Positions 37,179 through 46,535 of a stretch of DNA of 64,000 nucleotides are shown one piece after another (position 1 is the stretch's first letter; the number at the start of each line of letters is the position of its first letter). The DNA lies in NCBI GenBank assembly GCA_964503965.1, contig CAZDCK010000008.1:1-64000 (forward strand). Reading direction: 5' to 3'. The DNA is from Eutrophocola sp964503965. GTDB taxonomy: Bacteria > Pseudomonadota > Gammaproteobacteria > Pseudomonadales > Pseudohongiellaceae. The position numbers and the translations under genes were made by a program. Under the pieces are notes generated by a model. It had not been told where the DNA came from and ran no database searches. It was given only the letters and a program-made list of their open reading frames with translations.

Positions 37179-38558
37179 TTATCCGGGCAGAACCCTTCCG
37201 GCGTTCAGAATGCCTTTGGGATCCATGGCCTGTTTCAGGGTCTTCATCAGGGTGATTTCCTCTTGAGACCGTGAGTGCTGCAGGTACTGTATTTTCTGTG
37301 CCCCGATACCATGCTCTGCTGTCACCGCACCATTGTAATCACCGGTAACCCGGTAAACGATATCGTACATCTGCGGGACATCATCATGACTGCCTGTATA
37401 ACACATGAAATGGAGATTGCTGTCAGCAATGTGGCCGAACACCATCATTTTTGCTTCAGGCAGTGCAGCCGTTACTTCTTTTTCCACCTGCTCAAGGAAC
37501 GCCGTCATTGAAGATATCGGTACACTGATATCGAAATTGGCAGTGTCCCTGATAAAGGCGCCTATTTCACCAACACCGTCCCGGATACTCCAGAACGCCT
37601 TCCGGTCTTTTTCTGAATTCGCAATCAATGCATCAACAACCAGCTCCGATTCCATGGCTTCAGACAGGGAATTCATGAAAAGCTCCGCATCTTTCTCAGT
37701 ATCACCGCCTTCAAGCTCCGTCAGGACATAGTAACGGTGCTTACTGTCAAAAGGTGATTCCAGGCTTTCAACATTAGCGGTAATAAAGTCAAAGTAGGAG
37801 TCCCACATCACTTCAAACGCACTCAACTGACCGCTGAAATCACGGCTGAGCTTATGTAATAGGGATACGACATTATCAAAGTTTTCCACGGCCAACAGGG
37901 CAGTATTGCGACTGACAGATTTCGGAAAAAGTCTGAGAACGGCTCTGGATACCACACCAAGCGTCCCTTCCGTTCCGATAAACAGGTGCTTGAGGTCATA
38001 ACCGGAATTGTTTTTCAGCATCTTGTTCATGGAAGAGATAATCGTCCCATCGGCCATGACAGCTTCCAGCCCCATCACCAGGGCACGTGCCATCCCGAAA
38101 CGCAGTACCTGGTTACCTCCGGCATTGGTGGAGATATTGCCACCGATATTGCAGGTGCCGCGGGCTCCCAGGTCCAGAGGAAAAATAAATCCGGCTTCTT
38201 CCGCTGCTTCCTGAATAACCTGGAGTGGCGTACCTGCCTTGACGGTCATGGTCATGGCATCCCTGTCCAGCTCTTCAATGCCATTCAGGCGTTCCAGGTT
38301 AATGGCAATTTCACCGGACTTGGGAATACCACCCCCGGTAAGTCCTGTCAGGCCACCCTGAACCACCACAGGCTGATCATGTTCATGGCATAAAGCCAGT
38401 GTGGCAGACAGTGCCTGGGGCGTTGCAGGGCGAACTACAGCACCGGGTTTACAGGGCGCGTCCGCGGACCAGTCGTGCTGGTATTTTTCTGAAATCCGCT
38501 CACCGGTTAATACATCGTTATCCTGAATGGCTTCAAGGGAATTGATCAGTTCCTGCAT
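37179..38558 (-). CDS. FAD-linked 2-hydroxyacid dehydrogenase (GlcD/D2HGDH-like)
   Basis: A 459-residue flavoprotein with a PCMH-type FAD domain (PVVVQGGLTGLTGGGIP, GARGTCNIGGNISTNAGG) and FAD-oxidase C-terminal domain ending DPKGILNAGRVLP. Metal/substrate residues are in the FGHIADSNLHF block and AEHGIG. These enzymes oxidise D-lactate, glycolate or D-2-hydroxyglutarate and pass electrons to quinones or cytochromes. The length fits D-2-hydroxyglutarate dehydrogenase. It is 64 bases upstream of the propeller gene and 67 bases behind D-glycerate 3-kinase, all on the minus strand, so a small glycolate/glycerate set is plausible. Confidence 0.9.
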   Translation of the reverse strand: MQELINSLEAIQDNDVLTGERISEKYQHDWSADAPCKPGAVVRPATPQALSATLALCHEHDQPVVVQGGLTGLTGGGIPKSGEIAINLERLNGIEELDRDAMTMTVKAGTPLQVIQEAAEEAGFIFPLDLGARGTCNIGGNISTNAGGNQVLRFGMARALVMGLEAVMADGTIISSMNKMLKNNSGYDLKHLFIGTEGTLGVVSRAVLRLFPKSVSRNTALLAVENFDNVVSLLHKLSRDFSGQLSAFEVMWDSYFDFITANVESLESPFDSKHRYYVLTELEGGDTEKDAELFMNSLSEAMESELVVDALIANSEKDRKAFWSIRDGVGEIGAFIRDTANFDISVPISSMTAFLEQVEKEVTAALPEAKMMVFGHIADSNLHFMCYTGSHDDVPQMYDIVYRVTGDYNGAVTAEHGIGAQKIQYLQHSRSQEEITLMKTLKQAMDPKGILNAGRVLPG

Positions 38559-38625
38559 GTAATTTCCTGTCCTGTTACTGTCTATACTGTGCGCGAGCCG
38601 GCCCCGGGGATATCACCGTTAATAG

Positions 38626-39522
38626 TCAGAGGCGCTTTTCAATGGTTTGATTGTCGGTAAGTTGAAATACCACATCGGCTTTTTCCGGCAGGGTTTTCAG
38701 GCCATACCGTGTGACGCGTTCATAATGCTGAATAAAGCGCTTTAACTCATGTGTCGACATTATCCTGTTTTCCGCTTCCCTGCCCTCATCCTGTGCCACT
38801 TTTTCCGCCAGCTTATCTTCCTGGTTCTGGCGCCACTCGTAAACCTTTTCAAAACAGGGGGCCTTCAGCATAACCAGAAAATCCACCTGATTGTAAAATG
38901 TCTGGTAATTCTTGCGTATGGCCTGGTTGACAAAGGTTCTCCATACCCCATCACTGTCTTCATCAGCTTCCAGGGCGTTCACTGGCTGAACCAGTGTGGC
39001 ATCCGGCTGGTCATCAATAGACAGACACCATCCTTCCAGAATGATAACGTCCACGGGAGCACTCACACATTCCCAGGCCTCTTTTGGAAAGCGGTCATCC
39101 ACGGCCTTGTCAAAGCGTGGCACCTGCACCTGTCCCGACCTCTTCAATGCTGACAATGTATCCATCGCCAGCGACACATCATGGGTACCAGGTACTCCCC
39201 GGGTTGCAAGGAGAGGGTGGACCGATTCTGCAAGTTGCTGACGCTCAGCATGGGTTAGATAAAAGTCATCAATGGATAAACTGACACAACGCAATCCCAG
39301 CATGGCCTTGAGCAGTGTTTCAATCAGGGCGGCCAGTGTGGATTTACCACTACCCTGGCTACCACTGATTCCTATGACAAAGGGACCATCATGGCTACTG
39401 ATCTGCTGGAGGACTTCCTCCACCATGGGCAGAAACCAGTGTTCTACTGTATGGGCATATGCTGCCGGTAAATGCTCCTTTTCGATAAAGGCTTCAATGA
39501 CTGTTTTCAATGAGGGATTCAT
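38626..39522 (-). CDS. D-glycerate 3-kinase-like P-loop kinase
   Basis: A 298-residue P-loop kinase of the phosphoribulokinase/uridine-kinase superfamily. Walker A GISGSQGSGKST at about residue 49-60, LSIDDFYLTHAERQ and TRGVPGTHDVSL match the plant-type glycerate kinase (GLYK) family, also present as YggC-like proteins in bacteria. It phosphorylates D-glycerate to 3-phosphoglycerate, the last step of glycolate salvage. The neighbouring 2-hydroxyacid dehydrogenase supports that pathway, though the other steps are not in the window. Confidence 0.85.
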   Translation of the reverse strand: MNPSLKTVIEAFIEKEHLPAAYAHTVEHWFLPMVEEVLQQISSHDGPFVIGISGSQGSGKSTLAALIETLLKAMLGLRCVSLSIDDFYLTHAERQQLAESVHPLLATRGVPGTHDVSLAMDTLSALKRSGQVQVPRFDKAVDDRFPKEAWECVSAPVDVIILEGWCLSIDDQPDATLVQPVNALEADEDSDGVWRTFVNQAIRKNYQTFYNQVDFLVMLKAPCFEKVYEWRQNQEDKLAEKVAQDEGREAENRIMSTHELKRFIQHYERVTRYGLKTLPEKADVVFQLTDNQTIEKRL

Positions 39523-39612
39523 GGATTACTACAGATCCGGTATCAGGCGTTTCTTGCCATTGTAGCAGATGTTATTTATCCTTCTCCTGCCTCCATCAAT
39601 TATAATTATCCC

Positions 39613-40548
39613 ATGTACACCGCCTTCAGACGCCTGATTCAGATACTCTTTTTATCCCTGACAACCTTGGTCAGCCAATTGTGTTTTCCTGCTGCGGAGG
39701 ATGGCGATGAAACACGCGTCATCATACTTGGTACAGGTACTCCCGTACCCGATCCGGAACGTTCCGGCCCCGGGGTAGCCATTATTACCAATGGTGAAGC
39801 CTACGTTTTCGATGCCGGCGGTGGAATGGTTAAAAGCGCCATGAAAGCCTGGGGTAAATATGATCTCCCTGAACTCTACCCCCAGGACATCAAGTACCTG
39901 TTCATAACCCATCTGCACAGTGATCATATTCATGATATTGCCGAACTGGCAGGCCACCGCTGGTGGGGACGCAAGCAGCGCCTGTCCGTGTACGGACCCA
40001 CAGGGCTCAATGACTATACTGACAACATGCACAGGATGCTGGCCATCGAAGCGGATATAAGGGCTGCAGGAACCCCGGAACAACTGGTGACTGACCGACA
40101 GGGCTATCTCACGCAGCCCACAGAAATTAGCGAAGGCATCGTATTCAGGAACGATGATATTACTGTTGAGGCTTTTTCCGTGCCACATGGTCATATCAAG
40201 CCCGCTTTCGGCTACCGGGTGACCACTAAAGACAGGACCATTGTCATTTCCGGGGATACTACCTACAGTGACACTCTCGCCGAAAAGGCCCGCGGAGCCG
40301 ATCTGCTGATCCATGAAGTTTATAGCGGTAGACAGCTCAGCCAGCAGTCTGAATTCTGGCAGCAGTATCATGGCCGCTCCCATACCAGTGCCGCCCAGGT
40401 GGGACAGGTAGCCGCAGCAGCCCAGCCCGGCCAGGTCGTGCTTTACCATATCCTGTTTTTCAGTGCCTCAGCCGAGGATATCGTCAATGAGGTCAAGGAA
40501 CACTTCGACGGCAAAGTCGTACTGGCCAATGATCTGGATATGTTTTGA
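39613..40548 (+). CDS. Exported metallo-beta-lactamase-fold hydrolase (AtsA/RNase Z-like)
   Basis: A 311-residue protein with a signal peptide (through about residue 27) and complete MBL motifs: THLHSDHIHD (HxHxDH), VPHGHIKP and SGDTTYSD (third-site Asp), and a late His. The TGTPxPxPxRSGPG start and the fold order are those of arylsulfatase AtsA and RNase Z-like proteins; export argues for an ester or sulfate-ester hydrolase rather than tRNA processing. It is followed after 19 bases by a glycosyltransferase. Confidence 0.85.
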   Translation: MYTAFRRLIQILFLSLTTLVSQLCFPAAEDGDETRVIILGTGTPVPDPERSGPGVAIITNGEAYVFDAGGGMVKSAMKAWGKYDLPELYPQDIKYLFITHLHSDHIHDIAELAGHRWWGRKQRLSVYGPTGLNDYTDNMHRMLAIEADIRAAGTPEQLVTDRQGYLTQPTEISEGIVFRNDDITVEAFSVPHGHIKPAFGYRVTTKDRTIVISGDTTYSDTLAEKARGADLLIHEVYSGRQLSQQSEFWQQYHGRSHTSAAQVGQVAAAAQPGQVVLYHILFFSASAEDIVNEVKEHFDGKVVLANDLDMF

Positions 40549-40567
40549 CAGCGTTCATTAATTGACG

Positions 40568-41623
40568 ATGAACTCCTGCTTCCATCCAGAAGTCACTGCC
40601 GCCATCATCAACTATGGCAGTCCCGGGGACGCCACCGAACTCGTCAACAGGCTTGCTGGTGAAGTCGCCGCCACGTTCGTGGTAGACAACAGCAACGATC
40701 TGGATGACAGTTTTTCCTCGGTGGGAAATACCTGCGTAATCAAACCCGGTAAAAACCTGGGATTTGGCGCAGCAGTGAATCTGGCCGCCGACAAGGCCGA
40801 GTCTCGATGGCTATTGATACTCAACCCGGATGTGCGTCTGAAGCGTCATTGCCTGTCCAGGCTTGTGGAGGCATCCCGAGACCTGCATGCCCCGCTGTGC
40901 GGTCCGAGATTTTACTGGGACGATGCCTGTACATTTCAGCTGCCACCGGCACTAGGACATCCTCTCTGGCTTCTCTCAGACCGCCACGTCCCGAATATGA
41001 CTGTCGGTAAGACACCGAATATCAGTGCAATGGCGATTGTCCGGCATGAACGCTTCTGGCAGGAGCGGGCCCCTTTCAGTGAACCGGTACTGTCTGGTGC
41101 CTGTTTGCTGGTAGACAATCACTGGTTTCGCCAGAACAAGATGCCCATTTTCGATGAGGATTTTTTCCTCTATTACGAAGATACCGATTTGTGTGGGCGC
41201 CTCATGCGCAAAGGTGTGATACCAGTCTGCGTGGCAGGTGCTAACGCCGTTCATTACTGGAATCAGTCATCAGAACCTCCGGAAAGCAAAACCAGGCTTA
41301 TGAGGGATAGCGAAAAACTCTTTCTGGAAAAGTATTATCCCAATGGCGCTCCACCCATGCCCAGTAGTGGCCCGTCAGCGTCATTTGAGGAACTGGGTGT
41401 CTTCTCATCCTCACCTGTGCTGCCTTTACCTGTTGGCACTGATGCTCTTGATCTTGGCGTTCAGGAGGATTTCATTGTGTTTGCCAGAACCACTATCAGG
41501 AAATCTGAATTCACTTTTTCAAGTCCGATATGGAAACGTCTCAGACCAGGGCCCTATTTACTGAGAGCGATGGATGCGACGGGTAATCCGTTGCAATACT
41601 GGCGTCTGGAAAAACAGGGCTGA
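40568..41623 (+). CDS. Family 2 glycosyltransferase
   Basis: A 351-residue enzyme with GT-A features: INYGSPGDAT start, VVDNSN (nucleotide-binding), KNLGFGAAVN, LILNPDVRL (DxD-like) and YYEDTDLCGRLMRKG in the acceptor/catalytic region. This is the rhamnosyltransferase-like GT2 pattern. A C-terminal extension (about 255-351) is not typical. The start ATG at 40568 is used; a TTG six bases upstream is possible. It forms a pair with the sulfotransferase-like gene 27 bases downstream. Confidence 0.85.
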   Translation: MNSCFHPEVTAAIINYGSPGDATELVNRLAGEVAATFVVDNSNDLDDSFSSVGNTCVIKPGKNLGFGAAVNLAADKAESRWLLILNPDVRLKRHCLSRLVEASRDLHAPLCGPRFYWDDACTFQLPPALGHPLWLLSDRHVPNMTVGKTPNISAMAIVRHERFWQERAPFSEPVLSGACLLVDNHWFRQNKMPIFDEDFFLYYEDTDLCGRLMRKGVIPVCVAGANAVHYWNQSSEPPESKTRLMRDSEKLFLEKYYPNGAPPMPSSGPSASFEELGVFSSSPVLPLPVGTDALDLGVQEDFIVFARTTIRKSEFTFSSPIWKRLRPGPYLLRAMDATGNPLQYWRLEKQG

Positions 41624-41650
41624 AAACTGCATTCCAAGGATCTCACCAAT

Positions 41651-42121
41651 ATGAATAAAACCTTTGTCATTCTGGCCTGCCATCGCAGTGCTTCCAGTCT
41701 TGTTGCCAAGGCGCTTCATGAAGCGGGCGTCGATATGGGCGATGACTTACTGTCAGGACTGCCGGACAATCCTGATGGCCATTTTGAAGATATGGATTTT
41801 CTAAAAAAAAATGTGGAACTGCTGGATGGTAATGTCTGGAATGATGTTGATCGTCCACTGACAGAATCCGATACTGAATCACTGATAAAAAAGAAAAACA
41901 ATAAACCGCTCTGGGGCTGGAAAGATCCTCGCACGGTACTCACTATCGATAAATACTATGAACATCTTGAAGACCCGGTGATTGTTGGTCTTTTTCGCAA
42001 ACCGGAACACGTGGCCAAAAGCATGGCTGCTCGCGGTGACATCAGTGAAGAAGAGGCCCTGACTCTGGCCAAAGCCTATAATCGCAAAATTATCGATTTT
42101 TTAAGCAAGCACTTTGTGTAA
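41651..42121 (+). CDS. Small sulfotransferase-like P-loop protein
   Basis: A 156-residue protein whose start VILACHRSASSLVAKALHEAGVDMG resembles the PAPS-binding P-loop of sulfotransferases (the consensus is often GxxRSGTS; here CHRSASS). LWGWKDPRT and VGLFRKPEHVAKSM are also family blocks (second PAPS-binding segment). It is shorter than usual (typically 200-300 residues), so it may be a minimal form. Together with the glycosyltransferase it might modify a surface glycan. Confidence 0.7.
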   Translation: MNKTFVILACHRSASSLVAKALHEAGVDMGDDLLSGLPDNPDGHFEDMDFLKKNVELLDGNVWNDVDRPLTESDTESLIKKKNNKPLWGWKDPRTVLTIDKYYEHLEDPVIVGLFRKPEHVAKSMAARGDISEEEALTLAKAYNRKIIDFLSKHFV

Positions 42122-42178
42122 AACATGGTCCAATGTTGGTATAAACAACCAACTGAACATTTTTTGGGGAAATATTTC

Positions 42179-43399
42179 ATGAAACAGATTCTTAAAGGCC
42201 TCCTTCTGGCAGGCTGTCTTCTACCATTGGCTTCAACCTATGCCCAGAAGGATATTCCATTTAGCGGCTCCTATCCCCTTGCCCCCACTGGGCTTGAAGG
42301 ACAGGTTTTGGGTGAAGGCCCCTGGGTTTATCCAACCGCGGAAGGGATGGATATCAGGGTATCGGTGGTGGCCAGGCTGGAATACCCAATGGCCCTTGAA
42401 TTTCTACCTGATGGCGACTTGCTGACCATTACCCGTCGGGGAGAAATATACCTGATAAGGGATGGAGAACTTCAACCTGAACCAATTATGGGTGGTCCCC
42501 CCTCTGTTTTTTCCGGTGAGTCAGGTCAGGGTGGAACTTCACATGGCTACATTGACCTCGTCAAACATCCGGATTTTGAAAATAATCAACTACTGTATCT
42601 CAGTTACACAAAACCCAAGGCTGGCGGCGGCAAAAGTATGGCCATTGGTCATGCACGCTGGAATGGCTCCTCGCTTGAGAATTTCACCGATATCTTTGAT
42701 ACGGATCCTGGCATAGCCGGTGCCAGCAGGCTGGCTTTTGGCCATGATGGGAAACTCTTCGTCACGACCAATGGCGGTGATCCCCAATCACTGGCATCCA
42801 TAGGCGGCAAGGTGTTGCGCCTGAATGATGATGGCAGCATTCCGGTAGACAATCCCTTTGTAAATAACCCCAACGCCCGCGGTGAAATTTATTCCTATGG
42901 GCATCGTGGTGCTCTGGGACTGGCAGTCCATCCGGTTACCGGAGAAGTCTGGCAGAACGAAAACGGTCCCAATGGTGGAGATGAGATCAACCTCATCAAG
43001 CCTGGTGTCAATTATGGTTGGCCGATTGTAAGCCTGGGTCGCACGTATCCCGGGCCGTGGCAAACCAATGATCGTCCTACCCATGACATCTTTGAACCTC
43101 CCGTCGTTTACTGGATGCCAGCGATTGCCGTTTCCGGCATGCTCTTTTATACCGGTGACGCCCTACCCGCCTGGAAAGGTGACATTCTGGTAGGAGCCTT
43201 GCGGACTGGTGAAATACCGGGTACAGGACATCTTGAGCGAATCCTTATTAACCGCGAATACGAGGAAATGCGGCGTGAAAGCCTGATTACCGATCTTCGC
43301 CAACGGGTTCGTGACGTGGAAATGGGGCCGGATGAATTTATCTACCTCGCTACCGAACAGCGTGATGGCGCGATTCTGAAAATCGAACCGGCAAATTGA
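42179..43399 (+). CDS. Exported PQQ-type glucose/sorbosone dehydrogenase-like protein
   Basis: Start at 42179 after GGGGAAA; 406 residues with signal peptide ending near STYAQ. The beta-propeller of the soluble glucose dehydrogenase family is shown by LEYPMALEFLPDGDLLTITRRGE, DLVKHPDFENNQLLYLSYT, SYGHRGALGLAVHPVTGEVWQNENGPNGGDEINLIKPGVNYGWP (blocks of shorter length), with WQNENGPNGGDE the diagnostic active-site segment. It would oxidise an aldose or sugar aldehyde in the periplasm and pass electrons to a cytochrome. It ends at a bidirectional terminator. Confidence 0.9.
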   Translation: MKQILKGLLLAGCLLPLASTYAQKDIPFSGSYPLAPTGLEGQVLGEGPWVYPTAEGMDIRVSVVARLEYPMALEFLPDGDLLTITRRGEIYLIRDGELQPEPIMGGPPSVFSGESGQGGTSHGYIDLVKHPDFENNQLLYLSYTKPKAGGGKSMAIGHARWNGSSLENFTDIFDTDPGIAGASRLAFGHDGKLFVTTNGGDPQSLASIGGKVLRLNDDGSIPVDNPFVNNPNARGEIYSYGHRGALGLAVHPVTGEVWQNENGPNGGDEINLIKPGVNYGWPIVSLGRTYPGPWQTNDRPTHDIFEPPVVYWMPAIAVSGMLFYTGDALPAWKGDILVGALRTGEIPGTGHLERILINREYEEMRRESLITDLRQRVRDVEMGPDEFIYLATEQRDGAILKIEPAN

Positions 43400-43420
43400 T
43401 GCTATTATTCAGCTCAAATA

Positions 43421-43448
43421 AAAAACCCGGGATTTTCCCGGGTTTTTT
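43421..43448. terminator. Bidirectional terminator
   Basis: Stem CCCGGGA / TCCCGGG with a TTT loop, A5 before and T6 after, between the converging sugar dehydrogenase and SnoaL-like genes. Confidence 0.88.
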
Positions 43449-43495
43449 ATGCATGATTTATTCATCTCGTCAGGGACAAACCGCACCCTTTTATC

Positions 43496-44905
43496 TTATT
43501 CAACCACCTCTGACCGCCCTGTCACCGGATTATCATAATGATAGGGGGGCAGGAAGGCCTTGGGGTACATCTGGAAATCCATTGTCGGTGGCTCATCCGG
43601 CGGATTACTTTCTGTTATTCCCGGCGGATTTGAACGGGACAGATTAATCCATCCGTCATCGGTGCCCGCAAAATAGGTATTGATCTGCTGGTCCTTGAAC
43701 ATCATCCACTGCCCGTCCCTTTTGACAAAGATATTCTCGTAAATGCCTCCCATAAAACGACCTTGCCGACCAAAAGTCCCCATCATACTGAATGCCCTCG
43801 AACGTAATCGCGCTGTCTGGCCATCATCATCAACATGAATCACTGGCTGGTACTGCATGTGGTTATGCAGCTCCCCTGGCAATTCATCCTGTACACCATA
43901 CAGATTAAGGTTACGCCGAATACTTTCAGCCCCTCTGTATACGCCACGCATGGCAATCTCGATAGTACCGTCTGCAGCAAAAATACCGGTCAGATCATCC
44001 CACTGGTTTCTCGCCAGGTAATACCCATAAATGGTCTGTAGCCGCTCAATGTCGTCTGCATCTTCCAGCAGGCCTATGCGCTGCTCAAGATCAGCAAGTA
44101 CATCATTCAGCTCAGAGGTCCTGAAAACGCGTTCACCTCGCCCCAGATCAATTCCAAATGCCAGACTGTCAGTATCAGTTATCCGGGCATTTAACCCGGT
44201 ACTGTTTATGTCCGTCCCTTCTCCAATATTACCAGTCACCGGATTTTCATAATGAAAAGGAACGACAAAGACAGCCGGGTAATTTTCGTACTCCATTGAA
44301 GAGGGACGATCGGGAGGCAGGTCAGTATCAGGTTCACTGCGGGGAAGCGCTGTCACATGCCAGCCATCATCAACGGGAGTACGCATGGTGGAAAACAGAT
44401 GAAGTTTGCTGATTTTCCACACCCCATCCTCCTTGATGTATTCATTTTCATAAATACCGGCTCCCCAGTGATGACTTACCCCGAACTCTGCTTCCTGGGA
44501 AAAATGGTGCCAACGTCCTTTTGCCATGCCATTCGCATAAACATGCACAACAGGCTGCAACTGCATATGATCATTCAGCCGCCCTTCCTGGGGGCCTTCT
44601 TCGCCGTGAGTTCGAAGGTAGGCCAAGATACGTTCCTTGCCGACATAGACACCGGAGCCTCCTATTTCCAGGGTTGCCTCATCGGCAAATAAATCTGCAG
44701 CCTGGGTCCACTGGTGTTTGTCGATATAAAAACCGAATATTCGCTGCAGATTTTCGACTTCGTTTTCATCTTCCAGCATTTCCACTTCCAGCTGCAGGGC
44801 TGCTATCTCTTCAACCAGACGAGCCGCTTCCGGGGATGCTTCCTCCTGTGCGTTGGCAACAGGCAGTAGGAACAATAGGCAAAATGTATATGAAAACATT
44901 TTCAT
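43496..44905 (-). CDS. Exported protein with two SnoaL-like (NTF2-fold) domains
   Basis: A 469-residue protein with signal peptide (MKMFSYTFCLLFLLPVANA) and a coiled-coil segment (about 25-55). It contains two tandem SnoaL-like modules, each with a W(D/T)xxxxLFAxxxTxEI block, an N/DHMQxQPV strand, and YENxxxKxDGxW, and each ends in a proline-rich tail: PPDRPSS..YPAVF and then PPDEPPT..YPKAFL, followed by HYxNPVTG. SnoaL-like domains are isomerases, hydratases or binding modules. Its ATG overlaps the stop of the upstream SnoaL-like gene as ATGA. It likely arose by duplication of that neighbour. No catalytic residue is assigned. Confidence 0.8.
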   Translation of the reverse strand: MKMFSYTFCLLFLLPVANAQEEASPEAARLVEEIAALQLEVEMLEDENEVENLQRIFGFYIDKHQWTQAADLFADEATLEIGGSGVYVGKERILAYLRTHGEEGPQEGRLNDHMQLQPVVHVYANGMAKGRWHHFSQEAEFGVSHHWGAGIYENEYIKEDGVWKISKLHLFSTMRTPVDDGWHVTALPRSEPDTDLPPDRPSSMEYENYPAVFVVPFHYENPVTGNIGEGTDINSTGLNARITDTDSLAFGIDLGRGERVFRTSELNDVLADLEQRIGLLEDADDIERLQTIYGYYLARNQWDDLTGIFAADGTIEIAMRGVYRGAESIRRNLNLYGVQDELPGELHNHMQYQPVIHVDDDGQTARLRSRAFSMMGTFGRQGRFMGGIYENIFVKRDGQWMMFKDQQINTYFAGTDDGWINLSRSNPPGITESNPPDEPPTMDFQMYPKAFLPPYHYDNPVTGRSEVVE

Positions 44906-45693
44906 GGGTTGACTCCTTCTTCGCTGTTTTGATCAGGAACATATCGTCCTACAGGATTATCAAAGTGAAAGGGAGGTAGAAAGGTTTCTGGCCAGGAGCC
45001 AAATGCATCTGTCTGTGGTTCATCCGGAGGAAACTGGTCTGATACGTAGATCCCTTTATTGATGTCTTCATTCAGTCCCCAGGCACCCTCGTAGGGCACC
45101 AGGATGGTCTGATACCAGCGCACCTTGCTGATTTTCCAGACACCATCCTGCTTCACGTATTCGTTTTCATAGGGGCCCTCACCCCAGGCTGCTGATTCCC
45201 CGAAATTGCCGCTCAGTATCACTGCCCGCCAGCGTCCTTTCGCTGACATACCGTCATCCGACAGTGTGATGACAGGCATCAGCTGGAAATGTTCATTGAG
45301 TTGCCCATGGCCAAGACCTGACTGACCGCCCCCAAGATAATGGAAGTATTCTCTTATTCTGTCTTTACCCCGGTAGAGACCATCCCGGCCATAATCCACG
45401 GTAGCATCTTCTGTAAAGAGGTCCGTTAATTCGTCCCACAGGGCTTCATCCAGGTAATATCCATAGGCCCGTTGCAACCGCTTGAGATCATTCGTGTCAT
45501 GGATTCGTGACGCCCTTTCCTGAAGGTCACTTAACCTTGTGCGAAGTGAATCCACATCAATTTCATTCCCGACAGTTACCGGAGTCATGGCTTGTCCATT
45601 ATTTTCCGCGTTTTGCTCGCTGCAGGCAGACAATAAAAGGCCTCCTGCCGTGACAAGGAAAAAAGCAAAAACAGGTGATCTCGTTCGCAACAT
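44902..45693 (-). CDS. Lipoprotein with one SnoaL-like domain
   Basis: ATG at 45693 gives 263 residues; signal peptide with lipobox LLSACS. A coiled-coil piece precedes one SnoaL-like module (RLQRAYGYYLDEALWDELTDLF, GRDGLYRGKDRI, HFQLMPVITL, YENEYVKQDGVWKISKVRW) and the same tail as in the neighbour, PPDEPQT..WPETFLPPFHF. The shared tail and coiled-coil link suggest the two proteins form one complex. They are coupled by a four-base overlap. Activity unknown. Confidence 0.8.
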   Translation of the reverse strand: MLRTRSPVFAFFLVTAGGLLLSACSEQNAENNGQAMTPVTVGNEIDVDSLRTRLSDLQERASRIHDTNDLKRLQRAYGYYLDEALWDELTDLFTEDATVDYGRDGLYRGKDRIREYFHYLGGGQSGLGHGQLNEHFQLMPVITLSDDGMSAKGRWRAVILSGNFGESAAWGEGPYENEYVKQDGVWKISKVRWYQTILVPYEGAWGLNEDINKGIYVSDQFPPDEPQTDAFGSWPETFLPPFHFDNPVGRYVPDQNSEEGVNP

Positions 45694-45936
45694 AATTATC
45701 CCCAATGATTTATTTTTGTCGTGCTAAGGGAAACGCTCAGGCAATTGCAGATCCATTTACTGACAGTAAAACGGTACTACTCCATTTGCCCTTGAAACAA
45801 CCCTATGCATTGTTATATCGGCCGAGTATAAAGGAGAGAATCAGCCTCAGGTACCCTTTCTGGAGTTTTGGGTTCATAGAGTCTACACTTTTTGGCTATG
45901 GAAATTTCTTTTGTTACAAAAATACGCTGCAAGGAT

Positions 45937-46515
45937 ATGCCTTCTGCCCCCATTGCCATACTGCTGGTGATTCTGGGTGCCTTCAATGTATCCCCAAGTT
46001 TTGCCCAGGATAAGCAGGGTTTTGAAGGCGACTGGGTCATAAATACCGAACTTAGCGACAATACCGATAAACAGGTAGAAGAAGCACTACGCGCCATGGG
46101 AGAAAAAGTTGACCGCTGCTGGTTTGGCTGTGAGGAAGATCGCTTTCGTGGAGGTCCTGAGGAACAGGAGCTCTATGACCGGATTTCCTACGACAAACAG
46201 TTACACATCACACTTGATGAGCCGGAATACCTGTTTATTTACGAAGATAATTACCGGCGTTCCGTATATACAGATGGCAGAAGTCAGTCTGTCAGTCTGA
46301 CAGGGCTTGATGAAGTAGAAGATTTCTCCTTCGGCCACTGGGAAGGAAATACTTTACTCGTGGAGGCACGTCCTCGTGATGGTGGCTTCGCCAATGAAAC
46401 ATACCGACTGATTGATGAAGGCAGTCATTTGCAAGTAACACTGTATATTCATCCAAGGGCCTTTTCCGTTCCCGTTGAAATGGTCAGGGTATACAACAGA
46501 AAGATTTCCCCTTAA
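45937..46515 (+). CDS. Exported protein of unknown function, lipocalin-like
   Basis: The ATG at 45937 directly follows AAGGAT and gives 192 residues with a signal peptide ending SPSFAQ. The mature protein has GDWVINTELS, a Cys pair in CWFGCEED and FSFGHWEGNTLLVEARPRDGG, NETYRLIDEGSHLQVTL and MVRVYNR, which match the 'WEGxTLVVET..' exported family often seen in proteobacteria. The fold is likely a small beta-barrel. Its gene is 20 bases ahead of the amidohydrolase gene, so the two may be co-transcribed. Confidence 0.65.
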   Translation: MPSAPIAILLVILGAFNVSPSFAQDKQGFEGDWVINTELSDNTDKQVEEALRAMGEKVDRCWFGCEEDRFRGGPEEQELYDRISYDKQLHITLDEPEYLFIYEDNYRRSVYTDGRSQSVSLTGLDEVEDFSFGHWEGNTLLVEARPRDGGFANETYRLIDEGSHLQVTLYIHPRAFSVPVEMVRVYNRKISP

Positions 46516-46535
46516 CTGCCAGCAGGCAAAACACT

